Shown in pieces: positions 1-6,768 of a DNA stretch of 50,953 nt; position 1 is the first letter of the stretch; every line of letters begins with the position of its first letter. Made by a program: the position numbers and the translations under genes. Below the pieces are notes generated by a model, which was not told the DNA's origin, searched no databases, and saw only the letters and a list, made by a program, of their open reading frames with translations. The stretch is from UBA993 sp964436815 (lineage in GTDB: Bacteria; Bacillota; Dethiobacteria; DTU022), in NCBI GenBank assembly GCA_964436815.1, contig CAYTER010000011.1:1-50953 (forward strand), given 5' to 3'.

Positions 1-56
1 AACAGACCAAGCTGCTGATGGATAACGGGTTTATACCGGAGGCGCCGAAAGAGTAG
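1..56 (+). CDS. 3' end of an unidentified gene (partial)
   Basis: An open frame enters from the left edge and stops at TAG 54-56. Only 17 residues are visible, ending IPEAPKE. That is too little to assign a family. It lies 25 bases upstream of the iron-sulfur protein on the same strand, so it is probably in the same operon. A heterodisulfide-reductase-type or other electron-transfer partner would fit the neighbours, but nothing in the visible residues shows this. Confidence 0.5.
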   Translation, partial: QTKLLMDNGFIPEAPKE

Positions 57-81
57 GCTGGCCGGCCAGGAGGAGGATAAT

Positions 82-762
82 ATGAGCGACGAAATAAAAA
101 TGGTTGATATATATATCATGGGCAAGCGCTACACTGTTCCTGAAACGCTGACCATTATGGACGGCATGGAATACGCAGGGTATCAGCTGAAGAGAGGTTG
201 CGGGTGCCGGGCCGGATTCTGCGGAGCATGTGCCACGGTTTACCGGATGGCCGGTGATTACGAACTAAAAGTAGGTTTGGCCTGCCAGACAAAGGTGGAA
301 GACGGGATGTATCTGGCCCAGATTCCATTCTTCCCTGGCCGTAAAGCAACTTATGACCTGGAGGAGATCAAACCTTCGGTAGCTCATTTTGCGCAGCTTT
401 ATCCCGAGGTCTACCGCTGCCTGGGTTGTAGTTCATGCACCAAGGTCTGCCCTCAGGACATCGATGTTATGCAGTATATTGCCTATATTCAACGCGGAGA
501 TTTTGAAAAAGCGGCCGATATTTCTTTTGACTGTTTAATGTGCGGTCTTTGTGTATCGCGCTGCCCCGCCAATATTGTCCATTATAATGCAGCGCTTACC
601 GCAAGGCGACTGTATAGCCGTTATATCGCTCATCCGGATCTATTTTTGGCGGAACGGACCAGAGCAATAGAGGAAGGTTCCTGCGATGCGGAAATTGATG
701 CCCTGATCAACTCTGATCAAGCTACGCTGCAGGAGTTGTACAATAAACGGGAGATTGAATAA
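82..762 (+). CDS. Iron-sulfur protein with one 2Fe-2S and two 4Fe-4S sites (fumarate/succinate oxidoreductase type)
   Basis: This 226-residue soluble protein probably passes electrons to or from the flavoprotein encoded next. Residues 1-75 form a plant-type 2Fe-2S ferredoxin fold with ligands C42, C47, C50 and C68 (C40 is an extra cysteine). Two CX2CX2CX3C 4Fe-4S motifs follow: C113/C116/C119/C123 and C151/C154/C157/C161. SdhB/FrdB proteins usually carry 2Fe-2S, 4Fe-4S and 3Fe-4S centres; here both C-terminal motifs keep all four cysteines, as in thiol:fumarate reductase or heterodisulfide-reductase-linked proteins. The ATG has a strong AGGAGGA site just upstream. The next gene starts 27 bases downstream. 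No membrane anchor subunit is visible here. The cofactor set is well supported; the physiological partner is inferred. Confidence 0.85.
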   Translation: MSDEIKMVDIYIMGKRYTVPETLTIMDGMEYAGYQLKRGCGCRAGFCGACATVYRMAGDYELKVGLACQTKVEDGMYLAQIPFFPGRKATYDLEEIKPSVAHFAQLYPEVYRCLGCSSCTKVCPQDIDVMQYIAYIQRGDFEKAADISFDCLMCGLCVSRCPANIVHYNAALTARRLYSRYIAHPDLFLAERTRAIEEGSCDAEIDALINSDQATLQELYNKREIE

Positions 763-789
763 ACGATCCGGAGAGGAGGAATCGATTAG

Positions 790-2394
790 TTGGCTTATAC
801 TGGCAAATTAGCAGAGTTAGTCAAGAGAGTTGAAGAAAGCAGGGCCTCACGGGTCGGTGTTCATTTTCCGCGAATGTCACAGGAAGAAAGACAGGATGTC
901 CTGGAAAAATTCCATCCTGATTACAACCCTGATGGATTTCGTAACTTAAAAGTCGGGGTTAACAAGGGTGCCCGAATGCCCGTTGAAATGGCGGATGTTT
1001 TTGAATCCTGGAGCCGGCTGCGTGATCAGCAATTGGATCTCGCAGCAGATCCGGATTACGATGTGGATGTGCTCATTATTGGTGGCGGTGGCGCCGGCGC
1101 TTCAGCGGCTTTAGAAGCACATGCCGCAGGGGCTAACGTGATGATTGCCACAAAACTGCGTTTTGGGGACGCTAATACCATGATGGCCCAGGGCGGTATT
1201 CAGGCTGCCGACAAACCAAATGATACGCCTGCGATCCACTACCTCGATGTTGTGGGAGGCGGCCGTTTTGAAAATATTCCCGGGCTGGCCAGGGCACTGG
1301 TGATGGATGCTCCCCTGGTTATTAAGTGGTTGGAAGATATGGGGACAATGTTTGATAAAAAAGATGACGGAACGATGATCACCATCCACGGCGGCGGAAC
1401 ATCGCGGAAAAGAATGCATGCTGCCAGAGATTATACCGGCGCAGAGATTATGCGCACCTTGCGTGACGAAGTTCTAAATAAAGGGATTACAGTGGTTGAA
1501 TTCTGTGCGGCGGTGGAACTGCTGTTAGATCGAAATGGCCTTGCAGCCGGTGCTGTCCTCTTTAATCTGGAAACGGAACAGTACCTGATCGCGAGGGCTA
1601 AAACGGTGATTATTGCCACCGGAGGATCGGGCAGACTTCACTATCGCGGATTTCCGACCAGCAACCATTATGGTGCGACAGCTGACGGCCTGATCATCGG
1701 TTATCGGGCCGGCGCTAAAACTATTTACGCCGACTCAATCCAATACCATCCAACCGGTGGAGCTTATCCGCCCCAACTTCTCGGTTTATTGGTTACAGAG
1801 AAAACCAGGGGACTCGGTGCGACTCCGCTTAATATCAACGGTGAGCAATTTGTCTATCACCTTGAAACCCGGGATGTAGAGTCTTCTGCAATACTAAGGG
1901 AATGTCACGAGCGAAATCTTGGTGTACCCCTGCCAACTGGTATCAGCGCTGTTTGGCTGGACTCGCCGATTATTGAACTAACTCACGGCGAAGGAACTGT
2001 TGAGCGTCAACTTCCGGCCATGATGCGCCAGTTTCAACGTTTTGGTGTAGATATCCGCACAGAACCAATGCTGATCTATCCCACCCTGCATTACCAGAAC
2101 GGTGGTCTGATTATCGACGAAAACGGTCTTAGTACAGTTGAGAATCTTTATGTAGCCGGTGAAGCTGCCGGCGGTATTCACGGCACAAACCGCCTGATGG
2201 GTAATTCTTTGCTGGACATTATTGTTTTCGGACGCCGTGCCGGTAAACATGCCGCTGCGATCAGTAGAGATCTAAAGGTTCCGGAAGGTCTTAACTTGGA
2301 TCATGTCGATGCTTATCATCAGGAACTTGAAGCGACCGGTGCGGCTGATGGCAGGATAGGTCCGATGCTGCTGCCTCATTATACTCACCGGTGA
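790..2394 (+). CDS. FAD-binding fumarate reductase / succinate dehydrogenase-type flavoprotein
   Basis: This 534-residue member of the FrdA/SdhA/NadB superfamily probably reduces an enoate such as fumarate, or oxidises the saturated acid. The Rossmann motif GGGGAG is at residues 98-103, HPTGG at 320-324, and an R-D-V motif (R361) lies where FrdA has its proton-shuttling arginine. Near the C-terminus a GEAAGGIHGTNRL stretch matches the FAD-binding end of the family. Three points are unusual. There is an N-terminal extension of about 90 residues before the FAD motif. Only about 45 residues follow the last FAD motif, so most of the helical C-terminal domain of SdhA/FrdA is missing. The histidine that carries covalent FAD in FrdA is Asn129 here (N-T-M-M-A-Q-G-G), so FAD is probably noncovalent, as in NadB. 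The TTG start has AGGAGG nine bases upstream. The stop overlaps the next gene by four bases. Confidence 0.85.
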   Translation: MAYTGKLAELVKRVEESRASRVGVHFPRMSQEERQDVLEKFHPDYNPDGFRNLKVGVNKGARMPVEMADVFESWSRLRDQQLDLAADPDYDVDVLIIGGGGAGASAALEAHAAGANVMIATKLRFGDANTMMAQGGIQAADKPNDTPAIHYLDVVGGGRFENIPGLARALVMDAPLVIKWLEDMGTMFDKKDDGTMITIHGGGTSRKRMHAARDYTGAEIMRTLRDEVLNKGITVVEFCAAVELLLDRNGLAAGAVLFNLETEQYLIARAKTVIIATGGSGRLHYRGFPTSNHYGATADGLIIGYRAGAKTIYADSIQYHPTGGAYPPQLLGLLVTEKTRGLGATPLNINGEQFVYHLETRDVESSAILRECHERNLGVPLPTGISAVWLDSPIIELTHGEGTVERQLPAMMRQFQRFGVDIRTEPMLIYPTLHYQNGGLIIDENGLSTVENLYVAGEAAGGIHGTNRLMGNSLLDIIVFGRRAGKHAAAISRDLKVPEGLNLDHVDAYHQELEATGAADGRIGPMLLPHYTHR

Positions 2395-3590
2395 TGGCAC
2401 GCAATCAGGATTCAGCTCAGCCATTGAAAGGGTTGAAAGTACTCGACCTGACCAGGCTTCTGCCTGGTCCCCTTTGCACCATGATTTTAGGGGATTATGG
2501 GGCCGAAGTGATCAAGGTTGAAGACGTTGATGCCGGCGATCCGACAAGGTTCGTCGGCTCTTCTGATCAAAACGATGAAACTTTTTTTAAACAGTTAAAC
2601 CGTAATAAACGCAGCATTGCCATTGATCTTAAAAGCGCCGCCGGCCGGAAGATTATAAAAAAACTGGCTGCTGACGCTGATGTTTTAGTCGAAGGATTCC
2701 GTCCCGGGGTAATGGCAAAACTGAATTTAGATTATGAAACCCTAAAAGAGATCAACCCGGGTTTGATTTATGCTTCTCTTTCCGGATATGGACAACAGGG
2801 CAGTTTCCGTAAAAGAGCAGGACATGATATTAATTATACGGCCTTAACCGGTTTGCTTGATCTCAGTGCTGAAGCAGGTGCTGCTCCGGTTTTACCGGCC
2901 GTGCAAATAGCTGATATCGCAGCGGGTTCATTAATGGCCATCAGTGGCATCATGTTTGCCCTTTACGAACATAAAGTAAACGGTAAAGGAAATTATATCG
3001 ATATATCAATGACCCGTGGGCTATTGCCCTTTTTAATTTATGCTGCTTCAGCTCCTGCTGTCGAAAGTGATTTGCCCCGTCGCGGCGGAGGTCATATTAC
3101 CGGAGCCTTTGCCTGTTACAATATTTACCGGACTGCCGATGATAAATATATGAGTCTGGGAGCTTTAGAACCGGTATTTTGGGCCACCTTTTGTAATGCA
3201 GTCAGAAGGCCTCAATGGATTGAGTTGCAGTTTGATCAGGATAAAAGAGAGGATTTAATTGATCAGCTTGGTTCATTGTTTCAGACCAAAACCAGGGCAG
3301 AATGGGTTCGTTTCTTTTCCGGAATAGACGCCTGTTGTGAACCGGTTTTGAACCTTGATGAAGCTATTAGCCACCCCTTAAGTACAGAGAATGATTATTG
3401 GCTTCAAAATATCGCTGATGACGGTAAAACTCTAAGAAGGATAGGCTTTCCGCTCTTATTTCAAAATAAACCCGGTAATGTTCGGAAGCAGCCCCCTGAA
3501 CACGGTGAACATAGTGTGGAGATCCTTAAGGAGATCGGCTATACTGATTCACAGATCACTATTTTGCAGCAGAACAGAGTAATAAAGTGA
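2391..3590 (+). CDS. CaiB/BaiF family protein, probable alpha-methylacyl-CoA racemase or CoA-transferase
   Basis: This 399-residue class III CoA-transferase fold protein acts on acyl-CoA thioesters in the cytosol. It contains the family N-terminus (VLDLTRLLPGPLC, GAEVIKVE) and the AGHDINY motif. H145, D175 and E260 fall at the same spacing (30 and 115 residues) as the catalytic His126, Asp156 and Glu241 that I recall for mycobacterial alpha-methylacyl-CoA racemase. That favours a racemase-type enzyme over formyl-CoA transferase, although family members with these residues are often annotated simply as CoA-transferases. The start is GTG 2391 (or ATG 2394), overlapping the flavoprotein stop, which implies translational coupling. 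The coupling suggests that the flavoprotein's substrate is, or becomes, a branched or dicarboxylic acyl-CoA; this is inference. Confidence 0.8.
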   Translation: MMARNQDSAQPLKGLKVLDLTRLLPGPLCTMILGDYGAEVIKVEDVDAGDPTRFVGSSDQNDETFFKQLNRNKRSIAIDLKSAAGRKIIKKLAADADVLVEGFRPGVMAKLNLDYETLKEINPGLIYASLSGYGQQGSFRKRAGHDINYTALTGLLDLSAEAGAAPVLPAVQIADIAAGSLMAISGIMFALYEHKVNGKGNYIDISMTRGLLPFLIYAASAPAVESDLPRRGGGHITGAFACYNIYRTADDKYMSLGALEPVFWATFCNAVRRPQWIELQFDQDKREDLIDQLGSLFQTKTRAEWVRFFSGIDACCEPVLNLDEAISHPLSTENDYWLQNIADDGKTLRRIGFPLLFQNKPGNVRKQPPEHGEHSVEILKEIGYTDSQITILQQNRVIK

Positions 3591-3679
3591 CCGGTATAAG
3601 AATCGCGTCAGAATTTGTCTTTAAATAAGCAAATAATGATTTATAAACTTCAAGATGAATAAGTAAAGGGGATAAGGAA

Positions 3680-5032
3680 ATGAAAGACTACCGTGATTCT
3701 ATCAAGTATGCTCAGCGCTGGCTGGATATTATCAAAAAGGAAGAGCTTGATCAGGAAACGGCCAAAGAGGTCTCGCGTGAAACGGTCGACAATTTTGTCA
3801 ACCACTTTAACAAGGGGTGGGTAGACTACCGGAAATCGGTTACCGAGGCAGGAGATTACGCCGGTACGGAATGGCGTGGGCATGGCGTCTATTATTATGA
3901 TGTTTTTGGTAATGAATACATCGACTGCCTCGGCGGATACGGAGCGCTTGATCTTGGTTGGTCGCACCCGGAAGTGGTTGAAGCGGTACGGGCCCAGGCC
4001 GGTAAATCAGGCATACCGAGTCAGGAATTAATGGATCCCCTGCGTGGTGTACTGGCCAGGCTGCTGTCAGAAATTACACCGGGCAACATCGACCATTCTT
4101 TTTTTGTTAACAGTGGAACTGAAACTATCGAGGGTGCGCTTAAGATTGCGAAACTCTATACAGGTAAACATAATTTTATTGCTACCGTTTCCGGTTTTCA
4201 CGGTAAAACCCTGGGCTCCCTCAGCGTAATGGGGAAAAAAGATTTCCGGGAAGCCCTTCAGCCTTTTGGCGGCCAGACTCTTTACGTTCCTTTTGGTGAT
4301 GCAGCAGCGCTGGAAAAACAGCTTGAAATCTGTGAAAAAGTCGGGATTGAAATAGCGGCCTTTATCGCTGAACCGATCCAGGGGGAGGCAGGTGCGATAG
4401 TGCCGCCTGATGATTATTGGCCGCAGGTGAGGAAGATTTGTGATCGTTTCGGCGTTTTATTAATTGTCGATGAAGTCCAGACCGGAATGGCCAGAACAGG
4501 CAAACTCTGGGGTGTTGATCATTGGAATGTGGTTCCCGATATTCTCTGCGTTGCCAAATCGCTGGGGGGCGGTGTGCTGCCCATCGGCGCTTTTATGGGT
4601 AATGGAAAAATATGGAAAGCATTTGAGGATCCAAATCCATTTATCCATACCACCACGACCGGCGGCAACCCGATGGCCTGTGCCGCAGCCATTGCTGCAA
4701 TTAACGTAACGCTTCGCGATAATCTGGCTGAAAAGGCTGCTGAAACAGGCGGCTACTTTATCGGAAAACTTAACGGGTTGAAAGATAAGTACCCGCAAAT
4801 TTATAAAGGTATTACCGGAAAAGGGCTTTTAATCGGTCAGCATTTCCAGGAGCCCGAATACGGCTATAAAATTGCGGCCGGACTTTTCAAGCGTAAAGTC
4901 CTGGTTGCCGGAACATTGATTAGCGCAAATACGGTCAGATTTGAACCGGCGTTGATCATCACCAGGGAGCAGATCGACGAGGTTTTAAATCGTTTGGAGG
5001 ATACATTAAAAGAGGTAGCTGCAGGCATTTAG
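3680..5032 (+). CDS. Class III PLP aminotransferase, putrescine aminotransferase-like
   Basis: This 450-residue cytosolic enzyme probably transfers the terminal amino group of a diamine or omega-amino acid to 2-oxoglutarate or pyruvate. It shows the class III signature: the substrate loop NSGTETIEGALK (144-155), SGFHGKTLGS (171-180), D264 in DEVQTGMARTG, and the PLP lysine K293 in AKSLGGGVLPIGA. Length and the long N-terminal region match E. coli PatA/YgjG (about 459 residues) better than ornithine or acetylornithine aminotransferases (about 400). It starts at ATG after AAAGGGGATAAGG, 89 bases after the racemase-like gene. The downstream carbamoyltransferase supports a polyamine or ornithine role. 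The exact substrate is not determined by sequence; GABA- or lysine-type substrates remain possible. Confidence 0.8.
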   Translation: MKDYRDSIKYAQRWLDIIKKEELDQETAKEVSRETVDNFVNHFNKGWVDYRKSVTEAGDYAGTEWRGHGVYYYDVFGNEYIDCLGGYGALDLGWSHPEVVEAVRAQAGKSGIPSQELMDPLRGVLARLLSEITPGNIDHSFFVNSGTETIEGALKIAKLYTGKHNFIATVSGFHGKTLGSLSVMGKKDFREALQPFGGQTLYVPFGDAAALEKQLEICEKVGIEIAAFIAEPIQGEAGAIVPPDDYWPQVRKICDRFGVLLIVDEVQTGMARTGKLWGVDHWNVVPDILCVAKSLGGGVLPIGAFMGNGKIWKAFEDPNPFIHTTTTGGNPMACAAAIAAINVTLRDNLAEKAAETGGYFIGKLNGLKDKYPQIYKGITGKGLLIGQHFQEPEYGYKIAAGLFKRKVLVAGTLISANTVRFEPALIITREQIDEVLNRLEDTLKEVAAGI

Positions 5033-5041
5033 CCTGCAGCT
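5017..5041 (+). other. Perfect 10-bp inverted repeat over the aminotransferase stop codon
   Basis: AGCTGCAGGC and GCCTGCAGCT are separated by ATTTA. The stop codon TAG lies in the loop and the first base of the right arm. No T-run follows, so it is not a classical intrinsic terminator. It could be an RNA stability element, a weak terminator or a protein-binding site. Confidence 0.5.
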
Positions 5042-5115
5042 GCTTGCTGGCCTTGATTGACTATAAAAGAGCTGAAATAAAATTAAATTGCAGTAGATAG
5101 TAGGTGATTAGAGCA

Positions 5116-6048
5116 ATGAACAAATTAAGTGGTCGCAATTTTATGGATTTAAATGATTTTACGAAAGAAGAGCTGCTTTTAGTTCTTGAAACTACCAGGG
5201 ATTTGAAACTGGAGATGAAAAGGGGCTACTTCTACCCCTACCTTAAGCATAAATCTCTCGGCTGTATCTTTGATCAACCTTCGACCAGAACACGAATTTC
5301 TTTTGAACTTGGTATCCAGCAGCTCGGGGGTTATGTTACTTACCTTAAACCGGGAGAAATTCATTTAGGTAAAAAGGAAAGTATCTATGATACCGCAAAA
5401 GTATTGAGCCGCTATTTTGACGCCATCATGATCCGCTGGAATAATTACGATGAGATGAAAGAACTCGCAGAAGCGGCAGAGGTTCCGGTCATTAATGGTA
5501 TGACCGAAATAAACCATCCATGCCAGGCCCTGGCTGATATTTACACCATGATGGAGAAATTTGATAGTCTGCAGCAAAAAAAAGTAGTATTTTTTGGAGA
5601 TCGAACTCAACCGGCTCATTCGCTGGGTTTGATCTGCTCTAAACTGGGTATTGATTTTATACACTGCTGTCCGGAAAAATATGCAATTTTACCTGATTAC
5701 ACCGATCTTTTTGAGCTGAACAACAAGCTTTCAGGCGGTTCGTACCGGCATACTGCAGATATTGATGAAGCCTGCCGGGGCGCTCATGTCATCTATACCG
5801 ACGTCTGGTGGTGGATCGGACAGGAAGAGGAAGAAGAAGAACGCAGAAAATTATTTGCCCCATACCAGGTTACGGCTGAAATATTAGCCAAATGCGATAA
5901 AAATGTTATTTTTGAACACTGCCTGCCGGCGATGAGAGGCGTTGAAGTTACCGATGAAGTAATGGACGGACCTCATGCGGTGATTTATGACCAGGCTGAA
6001 AACCGGCTTCATACCGAAAAAGCGGTAATGGTGCTGTTAATGAGTTGA
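5116..6048 (+). CDS. Carbamoyltransferase, putrescine/ornithine type
   Basis: This 310-residue enzyme of the aspartate/ornithine carbamoyltransferase family transfers a carbamoyl group between carbamoyl phosphate and an amine, or the reverse phosphorolysis. Counting from the upstream GTG 5104, it has the carbamoyl-phosphate motif STRTR (60-64), HPCQ (138-141) and HCLPA (272-276). The SMG loop that binds ornithine in OTCases is replaced by DVWWWIG (233-239) followed by an acidic run. This resembles the tryptophan-bearing loop of putrescine carbamoyltransferase (as recalled for Enterococcus PTC) more than OTC. The C-terminal locking helix of known PTCs is absent; the protein ends soon after ENRLHTEKAVMVLLMS. 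ATG 5116 is chosen because AGGTGA lies nine bases upstream; GTG 5104 would add four residues. No carbamate kinase or agmatine deiminase is visible here, so direction and substrate are uncertain. Confidence 0.75.
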   Translation: MNKLSGRNFMDLNDFTKEELLLVLETTRDLKLEMKRGYFYPYLKHKSLGCIFDQPSTRTRISFELGIQQLGGYVTYLKPGEIHLGKKESIYDTAKVLSRYFDAIMIRWNNYDEMKELAEAAEVPVINGMTEINHPCQALADIYTMMEKFDSLQQKKVVFFGDRTQPAHSLGLICSKLGIDFIHCCPEKYAILPDYTDLFELNNKLSGGSYRHTADIDEACRGAHVIYTDVWWWIGQEEEEEERRKLFAPYQVTAEILAKCDKNVIFEHCLPAMRGVEVTDEVMDGPHAVIYDQAENRLHTEKAVMVLLMS

Positions 6049-6071
6049 AAATTGTTTTTCTTAAAATGATT

Positions 6072-6100
6072 TTGCTGTTTCTTTAACAGCGATCTATAAT
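6072..6100 (+). promoter_or_regulatory. Putative promoter for nth (TTGCTG-17-TATAAT)
   Basis: There is a perfect -10 hexamer TATAAT at 6095-6100 with a partial -35 TTGCTG at 6072-6077 and a 17-base spacer. The -35 overlaps a small hairpin (GCTGTT/AACAGC, 6074-6090). The predicted transcription start is about 6107, essentially at the nth ATG. Confidence 0.45.
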
Positions 6101-6105
6101 GTTGT

Positions 6106-6768
6106 ATGCCTAAATCAGAGAAACTAGTTACAGACACAAAAATTCTAAAAGAAATCAGGCGGGAGCTAGCTTTACATTATCCCGATGCAAAAACTAGCCT
6201 CAACTTTAAAAATCCTTACCAGCTTTTTGTGGCAACTGTTTTGTCAGCACAAACTACGGACCGGCAGGTAAACAATATCACAGCTGGTCTTTTTAAAGTT
6301 TTTCCCGGAATTGATACATTAGCTTCAGCTGAGCCTGATGATCTTGAACCTTATTTAAAAAGTTGCGGCTTATACCACCAAAAAAGCCGCTTTTTGGTTG
6401 AAAGCAGTAGAATAATTCTGGAAAGACATAATGGTAAAATTCCTGATCAGTTTGAAGATCTTATAAAATTACCGGGAGTTGGTCGTAAAACTGCAAACGT
6501 GATCATCAGCAACGCATTCGGCAAACCATCGCTGGCGGTCGATACCCACGTTTACCGGGTTTCTAAGCGGATCGGATTGGCAGATTCAGATCAAGTGGCA
6601 GGAGTAGAGGAACAACTCAAAAGAGTGTTTCCCGAAGGGGAGTGGACAGATACCCACCATCGGCTGATCCGTCACGGTCGTGAAATATGTCATGCCCGTA
6701 AACCTGACTGCCCTGCTTGTTTTTTAAATCATTTATGTCTTTACGCGATTGAAAGGGGAATCAACTAA
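6106..6768 (+). CDS. nth: Endonuclease III (base-excision repair DNA glycosylase/AP lyase)
   Basis: This 220-residue enzyme removes oxidised pyrimidines from DNA and cleaves the abasic site. The helix-hairpin-helix LPGVGRKTANVI contains the catalytic lysine, and the catalytic aspartate is in VDTHVYRVSKRIG. The C-terminus has the 4Fe-4S ligand pattern C-X6-C-X2-C-X5-C (CHARKPDCPACFLNHLC). Length is normal for the family. No Shine-Dalgarno precedes the ATG, and no alternative ATG, GTG or TTG occurs before the conserved region, so the message may be leaderless from the TATAAT just upstream. The stop is immediately followed by the start of the Lon-like gene. Confidence 0.95.
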   Translation: MPKSEKLVTDTKILKEIRRELALHYPDAKTSLNFKNPYQLFVATVLSAQTTDRQVNNITAGLFKVFPGIDTLASAEPDDLEPYLKSCGLYHQKSRFLVESSRIILERHNGKIPDQFEDLIKLPGVGRKTANVIISNAFGKPSLAVDTHVYRVSKRIGLADSDQVAGVEEQLKRVFPEGEWTDTHHRLIRHGREICHARKPDCPACFLNHLCLYAIERGIN

